From an uncultured Bacteroidales bacterium (lineage in GTDB: Bacteria; Bacteroidota; Bacteroidia; Bacteroidales; FEN-979): a stretch of 64,000 nt of DNA. A model generated the notes under the pieces. It was not told where the DNA came from. It searched no databases and saw only the letters and a list, made by a program, of their open reading frames with translations. The translations under genes and the position numbers were made by a program. This document shows, piece by piece, positions 18,723 to 25,731 of the stretch. Every line of letters begins with the position of its first letter. The first letter of the stretch is position 1. The stretch is taken from NCBI GenBank assembly GCA_903945175.1, contig CAJAUM010000110.1, forward strand, positions 62,001 through 126,000, given 5' to 3'.

Positions 18723-19544
18723 TTATTTGCTGGTTGAATAAACGAATGAAACTGACGGACTAAATCCCAATTCCTGGTGATATTCAGATGCCATATCAAC
18801 TTTTATTTTTCCGAACGCAAGACCAAATCCAAATGAGAACGACATGGGAGCGGTGGCAATGCCGAGCCGGGAATAGAAGCATTTGGTAAAACGGTACTCC
18901 GCGCCAGCCCTGAACTGCAGTTTATGCTCCAGGCCCTTTTCCGCTTCAATGGTTGCCATGAACGCATCGGAAAATTGATAGGAGAGACCAACACAAATAA
19001 CTACAGGTAATTGCTCAGCTGGTTGTGTGGTGATTTTAACAGGAATCGGGTTAAGTAATTGAACTCCGATTGTCAGGTGCTGATCAGTCTTGTACATCAG
19101 TCCGATTTCACAGGAAAACAGATTTTTTGTGCCATAGTCATCCATCACATAAATCCGGAGGTAGTTCATTTGAACACCAACAGAAAAATGGGTCCCGAAT
19201 TTCCGGGCATAGCTCAATCCTGCTTTTAATTCATTGTAACTGTTGTTTCCAAAACGATTCACCATGAGGCCAAATGTTCCTGCCTTCATTGACAGGGCAA
19301 TCCCAATCTGTTGAAACATAAGCTCCTTGAGTAAAAAACGGTTTTCAACATATAGGCCTGCACTGATTCCCTGAAGCCATGCTGTACCGGCCTGATTGTT
19401 ACTTGTCGACCAGAGATCGCTTAGGGCAACAGATGCCCCGCCCATGGAGGAGGAACGGCATCCTGCAGGAGTGCGCTCTCCTAGAGCAAATCCTTCAACG
19501 AACAAAAAAAGAAGCAGCATGCTGACCAGGGCTCCGGTTTTCAT
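18723..19544 (-). CDS. PorV/PorQ-like outer-membrane protein
   Basis: A 273-residue protein with a signal peptide and a beta-barrel composition. The mature start (TPAGCRSSSMGGASVALSD followed by NNQAG) is the pattern seen in FadL-like and PorV/PorQ-type barrels, where the N-terminal strand region carries SMGGA and NPAG-like motifs. The rest is a series of amphipathic strands with short turns (FSVGVQMNYLRIYV, LTIGVQLLNPIPVKI). It is smaller than PorV and PorQ of the type IX secretion system, and no other type IX genes are in the window, so I do not assign it to that system. First gene of a two-gene unit with the helix-hairpin-helix barrel. Confidence 0.65.
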   Translation of the reverse strand: MKTGALVSMLLLFLFVEGFALGERTPAGCRSSSMGGASVALSDLWSTSNNQAGTAWLQGISAGLYVENRFLLKELMFQQIGIALSMKAGTFGLMVNRFGNNSYNELKAGLSYARKFGTHFSVGVQMNYLRIYVMDDYGTKNLFSCEIGLMYKTDQHLTIGVQLLNPIPVKITTQPAEQLPVVICVGLSYQFSDAFMATIEAEKGLEHKLQFRAGAEYRFTKCFYSRLGIATAPMSFSFGFGLAFGKIKVDMASEYHQELGFSPSVSFVYSTSK

Positions 19545-19622
19545 ATTTCCATTTAGTGCTTAATCAGGAAAAATGAAAAAGGTGAGGCCACTTTGAAGAT
19601 TTTTTAATAACAAAATGTCATG

Positions 19623-19630
19623 TACATTTG
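19623..19630 (+). promoter_or_regulatory. Bacteroidota -7 element for the DUF2461 gene
   Basis: TACATTTG matches TAnnTTTG and lies 17 bases before the ATG at 19648. It falls inside a longer possible reading frame that starts at 19615, which argues that translation begins at 19648 instead. No clear -33 box is seen. Confidence 0.6.
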
Positions 19631-19647
19631 CTTTAAAGAAAATAGCA

Positions 19648-20307
19648 ATGAAAAAACTGGTGCTCGATTTTCTCACTCAGCTTGAGGGGAATAACAACCG
19701 TGAATGGTTCCATGCAAATAAAACACAATTTGAGGCAGCCAGGAACGAGGTTGAATTGATGGTAAATTCAATGATTCCATTGATAGCGAAATTTGATGAT
19801 GCAGTAAAATATGTCGCTGCAAAGGATTGCATGTTTCGCATCTTCCGTGATGTGCGGTTCTCCAAAGATAAATCTCCATATAAGATCAACATGGGTGCCT
19901 GGATAACACGCGCCGGACGGAAAAGCTGCGGGCCCGGTTATTACATTCATCTTCAGCCGGGCGGGTCATTTCTTTCTGCCGGAGTGTATATGCCTGAGCC
20001 CGATCAACTCAAAAAAATCAGAAAAGAGATCTATTATAATGTGACAGAGTTCAAAACCATCCTCGAAGAGAAGAGGTTAAAAAAGTACAGCAACGGTTTG
20101 GCAGAAATGGATAAGGCCAAGATGGCTCCGAAAGATTTTCCAAAAGACTTTGAGGAAATCGATCTTCTGAAACACAAACATTATATCTTATCTTATCCTG
20201 TAAGAGATGAAATGATTGGCTCCGATCACTTTACTGAAATGGCCGGAATTGCATTTAAGGCAATGTATCCTCTGAATGTATTTCTTAAACGGGCGCTTGA
20301 AGGGTAG
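19648..20307 (+). CDS. DUF2461 (TIGR02453) family protein
   Basis: A protein of about 219 residues with the family hallmarks: an early FLTQLEGNNNREWFHANK segment, FRIFRDVRFSKDKSPYKIN in the first third, and PGYYIHLQPGGSFLSAGVY in the middle. The family is widespread in bacteria and fungi, and its function is unknown. The start at 19648 is chosen because an upstream in-frame ATG at 19615 precedes the -7 promoter element. No signal peptide. It is a single gene, convergent with psd (6-base gap). Confidence 0.87.
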   Translation: MKKLVLDFLTQLEGNNNREWFHANKTQFEAARNEVELMVNSMIPLIAKFDDAVKYVAAKDCMFRIFRDVRFSKDKSPYKINMGAWITRAGRKSCGPGYYIHLQPGGSFLSAGVYMPEPDQLKKIRKEIYYNVTEFKTILEEKRLKKYSNGLAEMDKAKMAPKDFPKDFEEIDLLKHKHYILSYPVRDEMIGSDHFTEMAGIAFKAMYPLNVFLKRALEG

Positions 20308-20313
20308 CAGAAT

Positions 20314-20973
20314 TTAACTGAGGTGGCCAATGACGGTTCGCTTTCCAACTACCTTTTGATTCAGGGAGATCTCAAGTTTCGTATCCACGGGCAACAACAG
20401 GTCAACACGGGATCCGAATTTAATAAAACCGAGCTCTTCGCCTTGCTGAACAGGTTCACCAACCTTTGGATAACATTTGATTCTTCGGGCCATGGCCCCT
20501 GCAATTTGACGAACCAGTATTTTACGGTGATCCATGGTTTGAATGACCGTGGTTGCACGCTCATTTTCAAGAGAAGCCTTTGGATTGAAGGCCACCATGT
20601 GCTTGCCAGGATGATAATAGTAATAGACAATCTCGCCAGCCACTGGAAACCAGTTGACATGCACATTGGTGGCTGACATAAAGATGGACACTTGTATCCG
20701 TTCGTCCTTGAAATATTCAGGTTCAATGGTTCGTTCAATAACAACAATTTTACCATCTGCAGGACAAAGAATCACCTTATCTCCTCCGTTTGTTTCGCGC
20801 TTGGGCGAACGAAAAAAGCGGATGATCATTATAAAAAACCACAAACCCAGCACATACAGGCAGTAATGAAACCAGGTTTGGTCAACCAATATGTCATTGA
20901 ATGCCAAAAGAACCGCTGCAACAAATAAGAATGCGATAATGATGGTCTTATACCCCTCTTTGTGTATTGTCAT
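20314..20973 (-). CDS. psd: Phosphatidylserine decarboxylase (short proenzyme form)
   Basis: Makes phosphatidylethanolamine from phosphatidylserine at the inner membrane. The 219-residue proenzyme has two membrane helices near the N-terminus, the conserved CPADGKIVVIE segment, FMSATNVHVNWFP, and the self-cleavage site FGSR near residues 186-189, where Gly187-Ser188 splits to give the pyruvoyl prosthetic group. It is the short form found in many anaerobes and Bacteroidota rather than the 320-residue E. coli type. Last gene of the rsfS-ftsH-LUD-cdsA-psd run; cdsA ends 5 bases upstream, making consecutive phospholipid steps adjacent. Confidence 0.95.
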   Translation of the reverse strand: MTIHKEGYKTIIIAFLFVAAVLLAFNDILVDQTWFHYCLYVLGLWFFIMIIRFFRSPKRETNGGDKVILCPADGKIVVIERTIEPEYFKDERIQVSIFMSATNVHVNWFPVAGEIVYYYYHPGKHMVAFNPKASLENERATTVIQTMDHRKILVRQIAGAMARRIKCYPKVGEPVQQGEELGFIKFGSRVDLLLPVDTKLEISLNQKVVGKRTVIGHLS

Positions 20974-20978
20974 AAATG

Positions 20979-21827
20979 TCAGATAACATGTCTAAAAAAG
21001 AAATACAAAAATACAAAAGGCGCTGAAATAAGCATTGTGTCGAAACGATCAAGTATTCCGCCATGTCCGGGAAGGATGCTTCCGGAATCTTTGATATTCA
21101 GGCTTCGTTTGATGAGTGATTCCACGAGATCCCCTTGGGTGCCGAAGAACAGGACCATAGAGGCCAGCGCCAGCCAGTCGGTTAGCGGGAGATCGGTGAC
21201 CAGGAGATGAAGAAGGAATGCTGAAAATAAAGTGACAATGGCTCCTGCAATGGTGCCTTCCCAGGTTTTCTTTGGAGAGATCCGTTCAAATAACTTATGT
21301 TTTCCAAACTGCCTGCCATAGAGGTAGGCCGCTGTATCATAAAGCCAGGTAAAGATAAAATAACCAACCAGGATAACCGGCATCCCCCAAAAGTGAAGCA
21401 CATCAGCATTGTTGAAATAAATCAACAGCGAAAATGGAAGCGACACATAGTAAAACCCCAAAGTGGTCACGGCAATGTTAACCAGGGGATTCGGCCTCTT
21501 TCTGTAAACTTCCACGATAAATGTTAGTGAAAACAGAGGAATTGGCAGGATGAATGGGATAAGACTAAACCAAAGATGATCCTCAGGCGAATGGGGAATT
21601 AAACTTGTGACGGCTGTAACCACATATAAAAGTGTGCCCGCAGCGATTCCGTAATACTTCTGAGGTTGAATTTCTTCTTTGGTAATGAGTCCATAAAATT
21701 CCCATAAGCCGAGAATATTGATGACCAGGAATATAACCATGAAAACCCAGCCACTAAACCAGAGTGCAGCGAGCAGGATGAACACCATCGACAAACCGGT
21801 TATGGTCCGGGTCCAGAAATTACTCAT
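20979..21827 (-). CDS. cdsA: Phosphatidate cytidylyltransferase
   Basis: Makes CDP-diacylglycerol from phosphatidate and CTP, the branch point for all phospholipids. The 282-residue inner-membrane protein has about eight hydrophobic segments. The family signature near the C-terminus is complete: SLIKRSLNIKDSG followed by LPGHGGILDRFD, whose acidic residues bind magnesium and CTP. The SPKKTWEGTIAG motif in the middle is also typical. It lies 5 bases before psd and 11 bases after the LUD gene on the same strand. Confidence 0.96.
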   Translation of the reverse strand: MSNFWTRTITGLSMVFILLAALWFSGWVFMVIFLVINILGLWEFYGLITKEEIQPQKYYGIAAGTLLYVVTAVTSLIPHSPEDHLWFSLIPFILPIPLFSLTFIVEVYRKRPNPLVNIAVTTLGFYYVSLPFSLLIYFNNADVLHFWGMPVILVGYFIFTWLYDTAAYLYGRQFGKHKLFERISPKKTWEGTIAGAIVTLFSAFLLHLLVTDLPLTDWLALASMVLFFGTQGDLVESLIKRSLNIKDSGSILPGHGGILDRFDTMLISAPFVFLYFFFRHVI

Positions 21828-21838
21828 CCTAAGTTTGA

Positions 21839-22492
21839 TTAGGTTGCTGGTGTTGAATCATCGATTAAAAAAACATAGAGCTCTTTTGGTCCGTGGGCTC
21901 CCATTACCAGCGTCTTTTCGATATCCGCTGTGCGGCTGGGACCAGAGATCAGCGAAACCATGGATGGAAAATTATCCCGGTATTTTTTCTTTAAATTCGA
22001 TAATGCTTGCTTTAAATCAGGAACAAGTTGAGATGTATAAGCAAGAACAAGGTGAATTTCGGGATATACCGTGATTTTCCGGCCTAGGCATAGTCTCGAT
22101 GACACCATTACAGCACCCAGCCTGGCAATGAGGTATTCACAACGGGTAATGCCGATCCTTGCATCCAGAATCACTTCAGTATGAGATTCAAAAGGAATCC
22201 CGGCTGCTTTAAGCAGATGATGGATTTTGGGATCCTGACAAAAGAGCAGGCCCCAGTCTTTTTCGAGTATAAAAGACTGCAGGGTCGCAATAAACTCATC
22301 TTCGTTTTCGCAGTAAACGAACTTTCCGGCGATCCGCACCAACTCCTCGGCAAATGTAACATCAAGTGGGCCCGTCATTTCACGGTACACTGACGAATCC
22401 TGGTCAATGATTGGATAGGGTGGTTCTGTTTTTTCGATCAGGGCATCCCTGACCTTTTTTAAGATTTTTTCTCTGGCTGTGCTCTCTTCCAT
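21839..22492 (-). CDS. LUD-domain (LutC/YkgG-like) protein
   Basis: A 217-residue cytosolic protein matching the LutC/LUD family: SSRLCLGRKITVYPEIHLVLA in the middle and ISGPSRTADIEKTLVMGAHGPKELYVFLID at the end, the latter being the most conserved family motif. LutC works with LutA and LutB in lactate oxidation, but those partners are absent here. The gene is instead embedded between ftsH and cdsA, an arrangement that recurs in Bacteroidota to my knowledge, so it is unlikely to be a lactate-utilisation subunit. Specific function unknown. Stop and start spacings of 24 and 11 bases imply co-transcription. Confidence 0.88.
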   Translation of the reverse strand: MEESTAREKILKKVRDALIEKTEPPYPIIDQDSSVYREMTGPLDVTFAEELVRIAGKFVYCENEDEFIATLQSFILEKDWGLLFCQDPKIHHLLKAAGIPFESHTEVILDARIGITRCEYLIARLGAVMVSSRLCLGRKITVYPEIHLVLAYTSQLVPDLKQALSNLKKKYRDNFPSMVSLISGPSRTADIEKTLVMGAHGPKELYVFLIDDSTPAT

Positions 22493-22516
22493 AGGATGAT
22501 CAGGATCAGGTTAAGA

Positions 22517-24523
22517 TTAAAGGGTTGGTAAAGGTGGTTTCTCTTCTTCCTTATCCCACGGGCGTTTGCCAAATATCTCTTCAAGGTCTTCTCTGAATAT
22601 AACTTCCCGCTCAAGTAACAGCGATGCAAGTTTTTCAAGTTTTCCCCTGTTTTCACTCAGGATTTGTTTTGCCCTTTCATAAGCTGTTTCAACGATCTTA
22701 CGCACCTCCTGGTCAATCGTCTCGGCAGTTTTTTCACTGTAGGGTTTCTGGAATGCATATTCATTCTGACCGCTTGAGTCATAAAAGCTGATATTTCCGA
22801 TTTCCTTGTTCAAACCGAAATAGACCACCATGGCATAGGCCTGTTTTGAGACCTTTTCCAGATCGTTTAAGGCTCCTGTTGAAACCTTGCCGAAAATTAT
22901 CTCCTCCGATGCGCGACCTCCCATGGCTGAAGTTATTTCATCAAACATCTGCTCATAGGTAGTGATTTGTCGTTCTTCAGGCAAATACCAGGCGGCACCC
23001 AATGCTTTGCCGCGCGGGACAATGGTCACCTTTACCAGAGGATGTGCGTATTCAAGCAACCAGCTGGTTGTGGCATGGCCTGATTCATGATAGGCAATCA
23101 CCTTTTTCTCGTGAACCGAGATGATCTTGTTGCGCTTCTCCAGTCCGCCGATTATGCGGTCGATGGCATCCAGGAAGTCTTGTTTTTCAATGATTGTTTT
23201 ATTCTTGCGGGCAGCAATCAGGGCAGATTCATTGCAGACATTGGCAATATCAGCGCCTGAAAAACCTGGAGTTTGTTTGGCAAGGAAGTCGACATCGAGG
23301 CCCGGATCGAGTTTCAGTGGCTTCAGATGGACCTTGAAAATTGCTTTTCGCTCTTCCAGGTCAGGAAGTTCAACATTGATCTGGCGGTCAAACCTTCCTG
23401 CACGCATCAGGGCGCGGTCAAGTATATCAGCCCGGTTCGTAGCTGCAAGGATGATAACGCCGGCGTTGGTTCCAAAACCATCCATTTCAGTAAGCAACTG
23501 GTTCAACGTATTTTCACGTTCATCGTTGGCGCCTGTAATTGCATTCCGGCCACGGGCACGGCCAATGGCATCAATTTCATCAATGAATATAATGCAGGGT
23601 GCCTTCTCTTTCGCCTGCCGGAAAAGATCGCGGACACGTGAAGCCCCAACGCCAACAAACATTTCAACGAAATCGGAACCGGAGATGGAGAAAAACGGGA
23701 CCTTTGCTTCACCTGCAACAGCCTTTGCCAGCAAAGTTTTCCCTGTTCCCGGGGGACCGACAAGCAAAGCCCCTTTAGGAATTTTCCCACCGAGGTTTGT
23801 ATATTTAGACGGGTTCTTCAGGAAATCTACTATTTCCATGATTTCAACCTTCGCTTCTTCAAGACCTGCAACATCATTAAACGTAATGCTCACACTGGTA
23901 TCTTTGTCGAAAAGCTGGGCCTTTGATTTGCCAATATTGAATATCTGACCACCACCGCCGCCGCCGCCTTTGCTCATAAAGCGCATGATCAGGAACCAGG
24001 CACCTACCAGCAGAATGATGGGCAGAAGGTATCCGAAAATATCTCCGAAAACATCTTTCCTTGTATCCGTTGATGGAGGATAAGGATATTGTTTCTGGAA
24101 TTCAGAAACCTGGGCCACTGGAATGCTGTCTTTTCTCATTCGGGAAACAACACTGTCGCGGGTATCCTTCATCAATCCATGAAAAATTTCTTCAGAGCCA
24201 ACCTGATAGGTATATTCAGGGCTTGTTGAGGAGGAACTGCCAAAGCTGCGTTTAAGAAAATCCTTGTAAGCCGTATCTGATTTAAGTTTCTCCTTTTTAA
24301 TATAGATTTCAGCCTTTTCCTTGTTGACAATGACAATTTTATCAACATCCTGCTTCGTCAGCAACTCTTCCAGCTTGGTCCAGGTTATCTCTTTTACAGG
24401 ATTCGAATAATTAAAATACTGTATGGCAATGAATACAATTGCCAGGATTGCGTAAATCCAGTAAAAACTAAATTTCGGCCTTTTTCCTTTGGGAGGTATG
24501 AAACTCTTTCCTTTTTCTGCCAT
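22517..24523 (-). CDS. ftsH: ATP-dependent zinc metalloprotease FtsH
   Basis: A membrane-bound hexameric AAA+ protease that degrades misfolded membrane proteins and short-lived regulators. About 668 residues. Two membrane helices (about 20-36 and 164-182) enclose a periplasmic domain. The AAA module has Walker A GPPGTGKT (about 256-263), Walker B IIFIDEIDA, and the second region of homology ending GRFDRQ. The zinc-binding HESGH lies at about 479-483. The poly-glycine linker after helix 2 is encoded by CCG/CCA repeats on the plus strand. An in-frame TTG lies at 24538, but the ATG at 24523 is preferred. It follows rsfS by 29 bases. Confidence 0.97.
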   Translation of the reverse strand: MAEKGKSFIPPKGKRPKFSFYWIYAILAIVFIAIQYFNYSNPVKEITWTKLEELLTKQDVDKIVIVNKEKAEIYIKKEKLKSDTAYKDFLKRSFGSSSSTSPEYTYQVGSEEIFHGLMKDTRDSVVSRMRKDSIPVAQVSEFQKQYPYPPSTDTRKDVFGDIFGYLLPIILLVGAWFLIMRFMSKGGGGGGGQIFNIGKSKAQLFDKDTSVSITFNDVAGLEEAKVEIMEIVDFLKNPSKYTNLGGKIPKGALLVGPPGTGKTLLAKAVAGEAKVPFFSISGSDFVEMFVGVGASRVRDLFRQAKEKAPCIIFIDEIDAIGRARGRNAITGANDERENTLNQLLTEMDGFGTNAGVIILAATNRADILDRALMRAGRFDRQINVELPDLEERKAIFKVHLKPLKLDPGLDVDFLAKQTPGFSGADIANVCNESALIAARKNKTIIEKQDFLDAIDRIIGGLEKRNKIISVHEKKVIAYHESGHATTSWLLEYAHPLVKVTIVPRGKALGAAWYLPEERQITTYEQMFDEITSAMGGRASEEIIFGKVSTGALNDLEKVSKQAYAMVVYFGLNKEIGNISFYDSSGQNEYAFQKPYSEKTAETIDQEVRKIVETAYERAKQILSENRGKLEKLASLLLEREVIFREDLEEIFGKRPWDKEEEKPPLPTL

Positions 24524-24552
24524 TCTGTCTGATTCCAAAAAATATGTAGTAC

Positions 24553-24936
24553 TTATTCTTCTTTTGTGTCAACCTTTTTAATTACAGCATCGGCCCATAA
24601 CTGCTCTATATTGTAGAATTTGCGCCGTTCTTCCTGGAATACATGGATGACAACATCACTATAGTCGATCAATATCCATTCCGCATTTTCAAATCCCTCT
24701 TTATGCCATGGATTTTCTCCCGTATGTTTTTTGACCTCCCCGATCACATGATCAGCGATGGCCTCTGTTTGGGTACGTGAATTCCCATGGCAAATGATAA
24801 AAGCATCACACACGGCACCTTTAATGCCTGATAAATCCATGATCACCGGGTTTCTGGCAATCTTGTCAGTCATAGCCTTAACGATTGTCTCAATAAGAAT
24901 ATCACGAGGTTCTTTTTTCTTTCTCCTTGGAGGCAT
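24553..24936 (-). CDS. rsfS: Ribosomal silencing factor RsfS
   Basis: Binds ribosomal protein L14 and blocks subunit joining in starvation. The 127-residue protein contains the RsfS/Iojap core: DAFIICHGNSRTQTEAIADHV, then GEN-WHKEGFENAEWILIDYSDVVIHVF and the C-terminal YNIEQLWADA. It heads the rsfS-ftsH-LUD-cdsA-psd run, with its own -7 promoter element 23 bases upstream. Length and motifs are normal for the family. Confidence 0.95.
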   Translation of the reverse strand: MPPRRKKKEPRDILIETIVKAMTDKIARNPVIMDLSGIKGAVCDAFIICHGNSRTQTEAIADHVIGEVKKHTGENPWHKEGFENAEWILIDYSDVVIHVFQEERRKFYNIEQLWADAVIKKVDTKEE

Positions 24937-24958
24937 GAAGGGCGTTTTATTTGTTATG

Positions 24959-24966
24959 CAAAAATA
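24959..24966 (-). promoter_or_regulatory. Bacteroidota -7 element upstream of rsfS
   Basis: On the minus strand the sequence reads TATTTTTG, matching TAnnTTTG, 22 bases before the rsfS ATG and just after the end of the LOG-family gene. It probably starts a transcript for rsfS-ftsH-LUD-cdsA-psd separate from the upstream uvrA group. No clear -33 box. Confidence 0.55.
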
Positions 24967-24985
24967 ATCAAATTAATAGACCATT

Positions 24986-25696
24986 TTAGAAGTTGGGCTT
25001 CAGTGCGTAAGTCTTATAGAAATCAGTGATGCAATTTACTGTCTCCTGAGCAGTATCAACCACTTTGAAAATTTCCATATCTTCGGAATTGATGTTTTTT
25101 TCATGCAATACCGTCGTTTTTAGCCATTCAATCAATCCCTGCCAGTATGCAGTACCGACCAAAATGATTGGAAAACGAACCAGCTTATGTGTCTGAATCA
25201 GGGTAATGGCCTCCGTGAGTTCATCGAGGGTGCCAAATCCTCCCGGCAATGCGACAAAACCCATGGAATACCGCATGAACATTGTTTTCCTTACGTAGAA
25301 GAAGTTGAAATTTAACAGCTTGTTGCGATCAATAAAGGGGTTGGGATTTTGTTCGAACGGAAGGTTGATATTTAACCCAACTGATTTTCCCCCTGCGAAA
25401 TGGGCTCCCTTATTTGCAGCCTCCATGATTCCGGGACCACCCCCTGTGATAATCCCAAAGCCTGCTTTGGTCATCAGATAGGCAATCTCTTCTGTAAGTT
25501 TGTAATAGGCATGACTCTCTTTAACACGTGCTGATCCAAAGATGGAGACACATGGGCCAATCCTGCTTAATTTTTCGAAACCTTCAACCATCTCCGAAAT
25601 TACCTTGAAAATTTCCCAGGTGTCGTAGCTGATGGTTTCCGACCAGTTTTTAGGCTGGATCGACTCCTTCAACTTCTCAATGTCTTCCAATTCCAT
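24986..25696 (-). CDS. LOG-family protein (TIGR00730), nucleotide phosphoribohydrolase type
   Basis: A 236-residue protein with the LOG/lysine-decarboxylase-like motifs GGGPGIMEAANKGA (about residues 83-96) and PGGFGTLDE (about 152-160), which build the nucleotide-binding and catalytic site. Relatives cleave nucleoside 5'-monophosphates to base plus ribose 5-phosphate; plant homologues activate cytokinins. Old annotations as lysine decarboxylase are wrong for this family. It lies 35 bases after uvrA on the same strand. Substrate in this organism is unknown. Confidence 0.9.
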   Translation of the reverse strand: MELEDIEKLKESIQPKNWSETISYDTWEIFKVISEMVEGFEKLSRIGPCVSIFGSARVKESHAYYKLTEEIAYLMTKAGFGIITGGGPGIMEAANKGAHFAGGKSVGLNINLPFEQNPNPFIDRNKLLNFNFFYVRKTMFMRYSMGFVALPGGFGTLDELTEAITLIQTHKLVRFPIILVGTAYWQGLIEWLKTTVLHEKNINSEDMEIFKVVDTAQETVNCITDFYKTYALKPNF

Positions 25697-25731
25697 AATT
25701 GCCGCTTTAATGGATCAAAAGTACATAAATA

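Noticed and set aside
18723..19544. Assignment of the PorV-like gene to the type IX secretion system
   Set aside because: Protein is shorter than PorV and PorQ, and no other type IX component or C-terminal sorting domain was seen in the window.
23121..23948. Long open frame on the plus strand opposite ftsH (about 275 codons)
   Set aside because: It mirrors the codon pattern of ftsH on the other strand, has a Ser/Arg-rich composition typical of antisense frames and matches no family.
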